13,554 nt of DNA. It comes from Candidatus Omnitrophota bacterium. GTDB taxonomy: Bacteria; Ratteibacteria; UBA8468; MWAK01. Below are positions 6,889 through 12,747 of this stretch, one piece after another. The position numbers and the translations under genes are program-made. The notes below the pieces were generated by a model. The model worked only from the letters and a program-made list of their open reading frames with translations, did not search any database and was not told the origin of the DNA. The stretch spans positions 1 through 13,554 of the forward strand of contig JAHJUB010000153.1 in the NCBI GenBank assembly GCA_018829455.1, in the 5' to 3' direction. Numbering within the stretch: the stretch's first letter is position 1; each line of letters opens with the position of its first letter.

Positions 6889-6939
6889 TGTCATCCTGAG
6901 CCGTGGTTGCGAAGGATCTCGTATTCAAGTCCTTCGCAA
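6889..6939. repeat. Partial copy of the 248-317 element with a 10-bp-stem hairpin
   Basis: TGTCATCCTGAGCCGT, then GTTGCGAAGGATC, is an inverted near-copy of 286-317. TTGCGAAGGA (6907-6916) pairs with TCCTTCGCAA (6930-6939) around a 13-nt loop. The antitoxin stop codon lies in the loop, and the right arm encodes its last residues. It occupies most of the brnA-eno gap. Confidence 0.7.
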
Positions 6940-7203
6940 TTCCTGTTTTACCTTATCTGAAAGAAACATCTTAATTAAGGATTGGTAAGGGACATCTCTG
7001 GCTGTCGCCAGTTCCTTTATCCTTACCAGTAAATACCCGGGCATTCTTAATGAAATAGATTCTGTGGTAGGTTTCAGGTTCGGGAAAATAACTCGTTCGG
7101 CTTTTGACCAATCAAAATACTTGGAAGTATCGGCTTTTGACCAAAAGGTTCTTTCTTCGTCCTCATTTTTAAACTTCGGTATCGTCTTTAATTTTTTTCT
7201 CAT
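6925..7203 (-). CDS. brnA: BrnA-type (CopG/ribbon-helix-helix) antitoxin
   Basis: It is the antitoxin partner of the overlapping brnT. Family signs are FWSKADTSKYFDWSKAERVIFPNL and the C-terminal ribbon-helix-helix TESISLRMPGYLLVRIKELATARDVPYQSLIKMFL, the pattern of CopG-type antitoxins. Such proteins block the toxin with one part and bind the operon promoter with the RHH part. The ATG at 7201-7203 is preferred over an in-frame ATG 7 codons upstream because GGGGG (7207-7211, complement) stands at the correct distance; this gives 92 residues. The start lies inside the brnT coding region (35-bp overlap), suggesting translational coupling. The last residues LRRT are encoded in the arm of a palindromic repeat, so the native C-terminus may have been altered. 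Confidence 0.88.
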   Translation of the reverse strand: MRKKLKTIPKFKNEDEERTFWSKADTSKYFDWSKAERVIFPNLKPTTESISLRMPGYLLVRIKELATARDVPYQSLIKMFLSDKVKQELRRT

Positions 7204-7483
7204 ATTCCCCCTTTTCTTTTGCATGCATATCTCTGGCTGATATCACACGCGCCTTTTTGTCTCTAACGGTGAATATTATGGATAATTTTCTTCCAACTCT
7301 GGTTGTTCCCCACAGCATATACCGTTTTTCGTCAACAGAGTGGGACTCGTCCTTAAAAACAAACAATGGCTCACCACTAAATACCTCCTCTGCTTCTTTG
7401 TTTGTTACCTTGTGTTTGGTTAAATTTTTTTCAATGTTGCCTTTGTCCCAATCAAAAGCAATAGGTTTAGATAATACCCTCAT
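7169..7483 (-). CDS. brnT: BrnT-type toxin (RelE-like ribonuclease fold)
   Basis: The 104-residue product has the BrnT pattern. IAFDWDKGNIEKNLTKHKV (8-26) leads, AEEVFSG follows, then a central YMLWGTTRVGRKLSIIFTVRD and the basic C-terminal block ARVISARDMHAKEKGEYEK. BrnT toxins are small RelE-fold ribonucleases that inhibit translation and are neutralised by BrnA. The gene is first in a two-gene operon with the antitoxin second, the normal BrnTA order. The only Met-type start is ATG at 7481-7483, without a Shine-Dalgarno. The consensus promoter just upstream would start the transcript within about 2 nt of this ATG, so translation is probably leaderless. The region is more AT-rich than its neighbours, which suggests acquisition by transfer. 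Confidence 0.9.
   Translation of the reverse strand: MRVLSKPIAFDWDKGNIEKNLTKHKVTNKEAEEVFSGEPLFVFKDESHSVDEKRYMLWGTTRVGRKLSIIFTVRDKKARVISARDMHAKEKGEYEKKIKDDTEV
7207..7211 (-). promoter_or_regulatory. Ribosome binding site deciding the brnA start
   Basis: On the minus strand, AAAAGGGGGAAT precedes ATG at 7203. No such site precedes the upstream in-frame ATG at 7224, which favours the shorter antitoxin. Confidence 0.6.
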
Positions 7484-7490
7484 AGGTTAT

Positions 7491-7513
7491 AAGTATATCT
7501 AAAAAATATACTT
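7491..7513. promoter_or_regulatory. Candidate BrnA operator (inverted repeat)
   Basis: AAGTATAT (7491-7498) and ATATACTT (7506-7513) form perfect 8-bp inverted arms with a 7-bp spacer. They cover the -10 box and part of the spacer of the toxin promoter, where an RHH antitoxin dimer would be expected to repress. The regulatory role is inferred from position only. Confidence 0.5.
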
Positions 7514-7520
7514 TTGTCAA
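7492..7520 (-). promoter_or_regulatory. Sigma-70-type promoter of brnTA
   Basis: On the minus strand, a perfect TTGACA -35 (7515-7520) stands 17 bp from TATACT (7492-7497), a near-consensus -10. The predicted transcription start is about 7485, beside the brnT ATG at 7483. It is the clearest promoter in the window. Confidence 0.75.
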
Positions 7521-7592
7521 GTCAACTTCGCGTTTTATCAAACAACCCAAATCAGGCGGATTCTTCAATAAAAAAAATCTATAGTCGTTGCT

Positions 7593-7657
7593 GTAGTTGC
7601 CGAGATTGCTCGGCGCCGTTAGTGTACGTTTAAAAGAGCCCGACAACCTGGGCAACT
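7593..7657. repeat. BIME-like pair of family A repeats
   Basis: GTAGTTGCCGAGATTGCTCG plus GC (7593-7614) is a family A unit. A diverged unit, GCCCGACAACCTGGGC with AACTA (7638-7658), faces it inversely. The second unit carries a degenerate edge (ATAG instead of GTAG) that forms the stop codon of the metallophosphoesterase gene. Confidence 0.65.
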
Positions 7658-8504
7658 ATTCAGACTTTTTCAAGCGCTGGTAAGCTTTCCAGAGGTTGCC
7701 GAAATCCTGATAGGTTTTGGGATAGTCAATTTTAACAAAATCAACTTCCGGCTTACCATTTTCAATCTTAACCAGCAGAAAATGATAAAAACCGCCGCTC
7801 TCTTCGGAAAAGTTGAGCAGGGGCGCTCCGCCGCCGCCGCTGATATATTCAACCATACCGCCCTGATGGCTGATGCCAAAACGATGTTCGTGACCGGCAA
7901 ACAGGTACTTAACTTTATGGCGCCGTAAAACCCGCTCCAGTTCCTTGGCGTCTGTCAAAGCATACGGGTGGATTACCCCCCGGTAAAGGGGCCGGTGGAT
8001 AAACGCAAACACGGGCTGACCGGAATGGTCCTTGAGATCTTCCTCCAGCCAGGTCAACTGCTCTTCACCCAAACCACCGTTCATTCCAGGTTTCTCCTCA
8101 CTGCTCAAAACCACGAAATGATAGCCTTTGTGGTCAAAAGAATAGTAACGCTGCGGAGAAATAACCTCCTGATAAACCGGATAGCAATTTTTAGCCGGCA
8201 GGTCATGGTTTCCCGGAACTTCATAAAGAGGCAGGGCAAGTACCTTGGTCTTCTGCCGGTAGATTAAAAATTGTTTCTTTAAAATTTCCGGGTTGCCGGA
8301 ACCGTAAACCTTATCGCCCAGGTGGACTAGGAAATCCGGTTTAAGTTCGTTCACCCTCTCAATTACTTTATCAAAGACGGGAGATACCGGCTCGGTAAGA
8401 CTCGGCCCCTGCGTATCTCCGACAACGGCAAAGTACCAGCTCTCGGCTGCTGCCGGTAATGTCAGAAAAATCCAAAAGAGCGATATTAATAGTAATTTTC
8501 GCAT
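7656..8504 (-). CDS. Exported calcineurin-like metallophosphoesterase
   Basis: The 282-residue product begins with a signal peptide (MRKLLLISLFWIFLTLPAAA, likely cleaved after A20), so it acts outside the cytoplasm. The binuclear metal motifs follow: GDTQ (D30, where many relatives have GDxH), HLGDKV (D64), GNHD (N99, H100), FIHRPLY (H170) and GHEH (H205, H207). This family hydrolyses phosphomono- or diesters; the substrate cannot be read from the sequence. A GGGGAP loop at 223-228 is usual for secreted members. The ATG is 11 nt from a BIME edge with no Shine-Dalgarno sequence. Its stop TAG derives from a degenerate family A repeat. xerD lies upstream on the same strand across a 130-bp repeat-filled gap. 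Confidence 0.88.
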   Translation of the reverse strand: MRKLLLISLFWIFLTLPAAAESWYFAVVGDTQGPSLTEPVSPVFDKVIERVNELKPDFLVHLGDKVYGSGNPEILKKQFLIYRQKTKVLALPLYEVPGNHDLPAKNCYPVYQEVISPQRYYSFDHKGYHFVVLSSEEKPGMNGGLGEEQLTWLEEDLKDHSGQPVFAFIHRPLYRGVIHPYALTDAKELERVLRRHKVKYLFAGHEHRFGISHQGGMVEYISGGGGAPLLNFSEESGGFYHFLLVKIENGKPEVDFVKIDYPKTYQDFGNLWKAYQRLKKSE

Positions 8505-8515
8505 TATAGCAGTAT

Positions 8516-8625
8516 GTAGGGGCTCGATTTATCGAGCCCGCCTGCTCCAAAGGCGCACTCGCCTCAGGCGAGAGAGGCGGACTTGATAGGACTCAGCCCG
8601 CGGGTCGGATGAATCCGACCCCTAC
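8516..8625. repeat. 110-bp composite BIME-like repeat between xerD and the metallophosphoesterase gene
   Basis: GTAG edges point outward at 8516-8519 and 8622-8625. The left hairpin is GGGCTCGATTTATCGAGCCC and the right one GGGTCGGATGAATCCGACCC. The intervening 58 or so bases hold another hairpin (CTCGCC-TCA-GGCGAG). Its two outer units equal those of the compact pair at 9534-9583. Confidence 0.8.
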
Positions 8626-8634
8626 AGTTTTATT

Positions 8635-9522
8635 TTATGGTCTTGGGTGATATTTAGTGTGTATTTCTTTGAGCCGGCTCCGGTCCAGGTGCGTATAAAT
8701 CTGGGTGGTGGCCAAACTCTGGTGACCCAACAATTCCTGGACGATGCGGATACCGGCGCCGGCTTCCAAAAGGTGCGTCGCAAATGAATGGCGCAGGATG
8801 TGCGGATAAATATTTTTTGACAAACCGGCGGTCAGGGCCGCCTTGCGAATAACTTTCCAGACTGACTGCCGGCTCAGGGGTTTTTTTTGGCGACTTAAAA
8901 ACAGGCTTGGAACTGGTTGGCGACCCTGAAAGGGTCGCACTACGTCAAGATATTTTCGCACAGATTGAGCTGCCGGTTCGCCAAAAGGAATAAGACGCTC
9001 CTTGTTCCCCTTGCCCTTCACCCGCAGTATATTTTCGTCTAAATTTACATCCTCGGTCTTCAAACCGGCCAGTTCACTGACCCGCATTCCGGTGGCGTAG
9101 AGAAGTTCCAGGATTGCCCTATCCCTGATTCCGGCGGGCGAGTCGTCAGACGCAGACAGGAGCGCTTCCACCTCTTTGGCGGACAGAACCTCCGGCAGGT
9201 TCTTCTCCAGCCTGGGACTTTCCAGGTCAGGCAAGGGATGTTCTTTTAAAACCCCTTCCTGGAGTTGGAACTTCAGGAAGGTGGAGATCGCCGCCATCGT
9301 CCGGGCGCAGGAGGCGGCCGAAAGTGTCCGGCGCATCTCCATCAGGAATGAAGTGAAGAGGGGGTAGGTCAAGCCGGAAATTTTTATCTTCTTCTTTTCC
9401 AGAAATGCGTAAAGTTTGTCCAGGTCGCGGCGGTAAGCCATAACCGTATTTTTGCTGAGGCCGCGTTCGGTCAAAAGATAACCTGAGAATTTTTCAATCT
9501 CGGAATTTTTGGTGGTTGGCAT
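8635..9522 (-). CDS. xerD: XerD-type tyrosine recombinase with an in-frame REP-like insert
   Basis: It resolves chromosome dimers at dif sites, normally together with XerC. The N-terminal core-binding domain occupies about 1-105 (FSGYLLTERGLSKNTVMAYRR). The catalytic domain has R147 (ATGMRVSEL), K171 (VKGKGNKER), H241 and R244 (HILRHSFATHLLEAG), H267 (LLGHQSL) and nucleophile Y276 (TTQIYTH). The ending LKEIHTKYHPRP resembles XerD. Residues 194-201 (VVRPFQGR) are encoded by a 25-bp palindromic repeat identical to the intergenic copy at 1448-1472. It falls in the loop between the YL helix and the LFLS strand, where Xer proteins vary in length, so activity is probably kept. The start ATG is 11 nt from a BIME edge and lacks a Shine-Dalgarno. 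No second xer gene is present here. Confidence 0.92.
   Translation of the reverse strand: MPTTKNSEIEKFSGYLLTERGLSKNTVMAYRRDLDKLYAFLEKKKIKISGLTYPLFTSFLMEMRRTLSAASCARTMAAISTFLKFQLQEGVLKEHPLPDLESPRLEKNLPEVLSAKEVEALLSASDDSPAGIRDRAILELLYATGMRVSELAGLKTEDVNLDENILRVKGKGNKERLIPFGEPAAQSVRKYLDVVRPFQGRQPVPSLFLSRQKKPLSRQSVWKVIRKAALTAGLSKNIYPHILRHSFATHLLEAGAGIRIVQELLGHQSLATTQIYTHLDRSRLKEIHTKYHPRP
8919..8943 (-). repeat. REP-like palindrome, family D, inside xerD
   Basis: It is identical over 25 bases to 1448-1472. Its GTAG edge begins exactly at codon 194 of xerD, and the palindrome is read as VVRPFQGR plus the first base of Q202. Confidence 0.9.
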
Positions 9523-9533
9523 TTGTAGTAATT

Positions 9534-9583
9534 GTAGGGGCTCGATTCATCGAGCCCGCGGGTCGGATAATTCCGACCCCTAC
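9534..9583. repeat. 50-bp BIME-like repeat upstream of xerD
   Basis: Two hairpins stand back to back, GGGCTCGATTCATCGAGCCC and GGGTCGGATAATTCCGACCC, with outward GTAG at 9534-9537 and 9580-9583. It fills the gap between the MBL-fold gene and xerD. The differing stems keep their pairing. Confidence 0.85.
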
Positions 9584-9595
9584 ATTATAATGTAA

Positions 9596-10207
9596 TTAAA
9601 TCGTGGGTCTTTCGTGTTCTATGGTGGAAACCGGTCCGTGGCCCGGATAGACAATCATCTCCCCGGACAAGCGGAGAAGACGCTCCAGAGATTTATTCAA
9701 CTCCTCATCACTGCCACCCTCCAGGTCGGTCCGGCCAACGCCCTTGCAAAAAAGCGTGTCCCCGGTGAAAACCAGACCTTTGCCTAAAAGACAGATTCCG
9801 CCGGGCGTGTGACCGGGCGTATGCCAGACGATGAGTTTTTCATTTCCCACCCTGATTTCGTCGCCTTCCTTCAAAAATTGGTCCGGCTCCGGCATCTCTT
9901 CGGCCGGACCGAAACCAAGCAGCATCATCTGATCGGCAATCCCATTCTTGAATCTGGGCATCTCCAGTTTGTGGATTAAAAGGGGAATACCTAACTCCGT
10001 CTTAACGATATCGGCGGCGATGTGGTCAAAATGGCCGTGCGTATTGACTACAGCCGTAAATATCACACCGCTGCGGCTCACCGCCCTCAATATCTTCTCT
10101 TTGTCGGCGCCCGGGTCAATGATAATACCCTGATTGGTCTCCGGGTCTATCGCCAGGTAACAGTTTGTACCCAGCGGTCCCACTGCTATCGTTTTTACTT
10201 TCAACAT
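9596..10207 (-). CDS. MBL-fold hydrolase, glyoxalase II-like
   Basis: The 203-residue metallo-beta-lactamase-fold protein has the zinc motif THGHFDH (56-62: H57, H59, D61, H62), then H133 in HTPGHTPGG, D150 in FTGDTLF and H190 in YPGHGP. The start LKVKTIAVGPLGTNCYLA and VGRTDLEGGS are typical of the small GloB/YcbL-like group, which hydrolyses thioesters such as S-lactoylglutathione; the substrate here is not shown. Relatives usually end a few residues after the ER/EK of the last block (for example TNPFL). This copy stops at HERPTI, next to a palindromic repeat, so its tail may be clipped. The start ATG has GGGGGTGGAAT upstream, lying within or beside the repeat that ends ligA 13 bp away. Co-transcription with ligA is likely. 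Confidence 0.9.
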   Translation of the reverse strand: MLKVKTIAVGPLGTNCYLAIDPETNQGIIIDPGADKEKILRAVSRSGVIFTAVVNTHGHFDHIAADIVKTELGIPLLIHKLEMPRFKNGIADQMMLLGFGPAEEMPEPDQFLKEGDEIRVGNEKLIVWHTPGHTPGGICLLGKGLVFTGDTLFCKGVGRTDLEGGSDEELNKSLERLLRLSGEMIVYPGHGPVSTIEHERPTI

Positions 10208-10220
10208 ATTCCACCCCCAC

Positions 10221-10246
10221 CTACACCTCCCCCCTCAAGGGGGAGG
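10221..10246. repeat. Palindrome with a CTAC edge, forming the end of ligA
   Basis: CTAC (10221-10224) stands beside an 8-bp stem CCTCCCCC/GGGGGAGG (10226-10233 and 10239-10246). On the minus strand it encodes the last ligA residues, its TAG is the ligA stop, and the G-rich sequence after it precedes the next start. The GTAG lies 3' of the hairpin, unlike in families A-D, so membership in the same system is uncertain. Confidence 0.6.
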
Positions 10247-12245
10247 AATTTTGTTTTTCCACCATTTTCAAAAAATCTTCTTCCGTAAGAATCTTGACGC
10301 CAAAATTCCTGGCCTTGTCCAGTTTGGAACCAGGGTCTTTACCCACGACCAGGTAATCGGTCTTCTTGGATACAGAACTTGATACCAGGCCGCCCAATTC
10401 CTTAACCAGTTTCTCCGCCTCGGAACGGGCCATTCCTTCCAGGATTCCGGTCACCACCACGCTCTTTCCGGCAAAGACAGGGTTCCTGACCGGCGCCTTT
10501 TTTTCCTTTTGAATCATATTGACACCGGCAATCTTCAGTTTGTCGATAACTTTCCTGGTTTCCGCATCCTGAAAAAAATCCGTAATGCTTTCCGCCAGCG
10601 CCGGACCGATTTCCCTGATGGCGGTTAAATTCTCCGCCTTTGCCTGCTCCAATTCCTTCAGGGTGGAGAAGTTCTCCGCCAAAATTTCAGCGGCCCGGGC
10701 GCCAACGTGGCGGATGCCTAATCCAAACAGAAGGTTAACCAGGTCCCGTTCTTTACTTTTGTTGATGGCGGCCAGGAGATTTTCGGTTGACTTTTTGGCC
10801 ATCCGGTCCAGTTCAATTAATTTTTCGTAAGTCAGGGAATAGAGGTCTCCGAAATCTGAAATCAAACTCTTGTCCACCAGGACCGTAACCATCTCTACTC
10901 CCAGGCCTTCAATATCCATCGCATCCCGGCCGGCGAAATGAAGAACCCGCTCCTTTACCTGGGCCGGACAACGAATATTAGTACAGCGCACCGCTACCTC
11001 TCCCTCGGCCTGATGCAAACGGCCTTCACAGGCCGGGCAGTTCTCCGGCATTACAAAATCAACCTCTTCTCCGGTCCTTAATTCCGGAATAACCTTTATC
11101 ACCTGAGGAATTATCTCGCCGGCCTTCTCTACAAATACCCTATCTAATATCTTTACACCCAGCCGCTTAATCTCGTCCTGGTTGTGGAGCGAGGCGCGGC
11201 TGACCGTGCTGCCGGAGAGAAAAACCGGCTCCAGTTCGGCAACCGGCGTGATGGTGCCAAGCCTTCCCACCTGCACAATGATATTCTTAATCTGGGTCGT
11301 GGCCTGCTCTGCGGGAAATTTGTAAGCCAGAGCCCAGCGAGGGCTTTTGGAGGTAAATCCAACCGCATCCTGCCAGGCAAGACGGTTGACCTTGATGACC
11401 ATGCCATCGGTGTCATAAGGAAGGGTATGCCGCTTCTCCTGCCAGGAGTTGCGGTATTCAATAACGGCGTCTATGCCTTTAAAAGTACGAATGTGCGGGT
11501 TAATCGGAAACCGGAGCTGGCGCAAAAATTCCAGGACCAACCGATGCTCGTCCAGGTCTTCAGATAAAAAACCGGCCCAGGAAAAAAAGAGGATTTTACG
11601 CCGGGCGACTTCCCTGGAATCCAGCTGTTTCAGCGAACCGGCGGCGGCGTTGCGAGGATTAACAAAGGCCGGCTCTCCCTCACTCTCCCGCTGACGGTTA
11701 ATACGCGCAAATTCCTCGTGGCTCAGATACGCCTCGCCGCGCACTTCAAGCGGGTCAGTATAATCAATCTGCAGGGGTATAACCGATATCGTTCTGACAT
11801 TTTCGGTAACGTCATCTCCCTGAACGCCGTCACCCCGGGTAATCGCCCGGAGGAACCGTCCGGACTGGTAAATTAAGGATAAGGCGACTCCGTCAATCTT
11901 AAGTTCCACCGTATATTCAACCTGCGGAACCTCCAGAAGTTTACGGACGCGCTGGTCAAAATCTCGAACATCTTCCTCGGAATTACCGTTCTCCAGACTG
12001 AACATCGGCCGCAAATGGCGCACCGTCACAAAACCCTCAATCGGCTGGCCGCCGACCCGCCGGGTGGGCGAATCCAACTGCCAAAGGTTAGGAAATTCTT
12101 CTTCCAAGTTTTTTAGTTCCTTTAACAACCGGTCATACTCAATATCGCTGATAACCGGATTGTCTTCCACGTAATACCGGTAATTATGTTCTACTATCTC
12201 CCGGGTTAACTCCGCTATTCTCTTTTCCGCCGCTTTTATATCCAT
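10221..12245 (-). CDS. ligA: NAD-dependent DNA ligase LigA
   Basis: It seals nicks between Okazaki fragments and after repair using NAD+. At 674 residues it has the full domain series. The Ia domain has YxxxD elements (HNYRYYVEDNPVISDIEYD, 20-38). The adenylation domain has nucleophile K116 in VELKIDGVALSL, plus RGDGVQGDDVTENVRTI and PYDTDGMVIKV. An OB domain follows. The zinc finger has C403, C406, C421 and C426. Helix-hairpin-helix repeats (LGIRHVGARAAEIL, IREIGPALAESI) come next, then a BRCT domain (about 588-665, FAGKSVVVTGIL). The last nine or so residues (NSSPLRGEV) and the TAG stop come from a palindromic repeat. The ATG is 10 nt from a BIME edge with no Shine-Dalgarno. The MBL-fold gene follows after 13 bp. 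Confidence 0.97.
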   Translation of the reverse strand: MDIKAAEKRIAELTREIVEHNYRYYVEDNPVISDIEYDRLLKELKNLEEEFPNLWQLDSPTRRVGGQPIEGFVTVRHLRPMFSLENGNSEEDVRDFDQRVRKLLEVPQVEYTVELKIDGVALSLIYQSGRFLRAITRGDGVQGDDVTENVRTISVIPLQIDYTDPLEVRGEAYLSHEEFARINRQRESEGEPAFVNPRNAAAGSLKQLDSREVARRKILFFSWAGFLSEDLDEHRLVLEFLRQLRFPINPHIRTFKGIDAVIEYRNSWQEKRHTLPYDTDGMVIKVNRLAWQDAVGFTSKSPRWALAYKFPAEQATTQIKNIIVQVGRLGTITPVAELEPVFLSGSTVSRASLHNQDEIKRLGVKILDRVFVEKAGEIIPQVIKVIPELRTGEEVDFVMPENCPACEGRLHQAEGEVAVRCTNIRCPAQVKERVLHFAGRDAMDIEGLGVEMVTVLVDKSLISDFGDLYSLTYEKLIELDRMAKKSTENLLAAINKSKERDLVNLLFGLGIRHVGARAAEILAENFSTLKELEQAKAENLTAIREIGPALAESITDFFQDAETRKVIDKLKIAGVNMIQKEKKAPVRNPVFAGKSVVVTGILEGMARSEAEKLVKELGGLVSSSVSKKTDYLVVGKDPGSKLDKARNFGVKILTEEDFLKMVEKQNSSPLRGEV

Positions 12246-12255
12246 AAATCTTTTT

Positions 12256-12369
12256 GTAGGGGTCGCATTTATGCGACCCGCGGGTTGAGAATTACACTCG
12301 TCCCTGCCATTCGCCGAAGAAACGAAGAGGGTGCAACCTCTGGCAGGGTTGAATGAATCCGACCCCTAC
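12256..12369. repeat. 114-bp composite BIME-like repeat upstream of ligA
   Basis: GTAG edges point outward at 12256-12259 and 12366-12369. The left hairpin is GGGTCGCATTTATGCGACCC, and the right end ATGAATCCGACCCC resembles the right units at 8602-8622 and 9560-9580. Inside, CCCTGCCA and TGGCAGGG pair across about 30 bases. No coding sequence is apparent. Confidence 0.75.
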
Positions 12370-12373
12370 ATTT

Positions 12374-12399
12374 GACAGGCGGGACGCCTGTCCCACTAC
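12374..12399 (-). repeat. REP-like palindrome, family B
   Basis: GACAGGCGGGACGCCTGTC followed by CCACTAC; 25 of 26 bases equal 357-382. It lies just after the 3' end of the cupin gene, four bases from the composite BIME. Confidence 0.8.
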
Positions 12400-12413
12400 C
12401 AATTTTCTGTTAT

Positions 12414-12716
12414 CTACGCCAGATACAACAAAAACGCCAGGTTATCTTCGGCTGCCAGGCTGTGCCTGGTCTTGGCCGGCATGAAAACAAGAACCCCGGG
12501 CGCAAGCACTATCTCTTTCCCGGCAAGATTAAAAACGCCTTTCCCCTTTAGAACCAGAACCGTTGCCTCCCGACCGGAAGTGTGCTCGGACATAACGGTT
12601 CCGCTGGCCATACAGAAGAGAGAAATTTCTGATTCTTTTCCTTCGGCAATGACTTTGCTTACAATCCCGCCTTTAGAAAATTTAATCTTCTTGTTTAAAT
12701 TCAGAACTCCTGACAT
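12414..12716 (-). CDS. Small single-domain cupin protein
   Basis: The product has 100 residues with the start at 12714-12716, chosen because GGAGGGGG (12718-12725, complement) directly precedes that ATG. A longer in-frame reading would run back into the upstream gene and adds Cys-rich sequence unlike a cupin. Cupin motif 1 is reduced (SEHTSGREATVLVLKGKG, one His and one Glu). Motif 2 is APGVLVFMPAKTRHSLAAEDN with a His. The protein is one beta-barrel of Cupin_2 type. Such small cupins bind a metal and may sense or isomerise small molecules; no function can be assigned. It follows the transposase-like gene by 31 bp on the same strand and is followed by repeats. Confidence 0.8.
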   Translation of the reverse strand: MSGVLNLNKKIKFSKGGIVSKVIAEGKESEISLFCMASGTVMSEHTSGREATVLVLKGKGVFNLAGKEIVLAPGVLVFMPAKTRHSLAAEDNLAFLLYLA

Positions 12717-12717
12717 A

Positions 12718-12725
12718 CCCCCTCC
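12718..12725 (-). promoter_or_regulatory. Ribosome binding site deciding the cupin start
   Basis: GGAGGGGG on the minus strand lies directly upstream of ATG at 12716. It is the strongest Shine-Dalgarno in this part of the window and rules against the longer reading. Confidence 0.65.
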
Positions 12726-12747
12726 AGAATTTGTCCGCTTTTCAGCT

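Noticed and set aside
7467..7655. Small minus-strand frame between brnT and the metallophosphoesterase gene
   Set aside because: It covers the brnTA promoter and a repeat pair, and has no homology signal or ribosome site.
8494..8512. Extended -10 box TGCTATAAT overlapping the metallophosphoesterase start
   Set aside because: It would start transcription inside the signal-peptide codons with no later in-frame start nearby and no -35 box; probably chance.
12246..12400. Intrinsic terminators between the cupin and ligA
   Set aside because: The hairpins are strong, but none is followed by a T-run on the transcribed strand; they fit the dispersed repeat families better.
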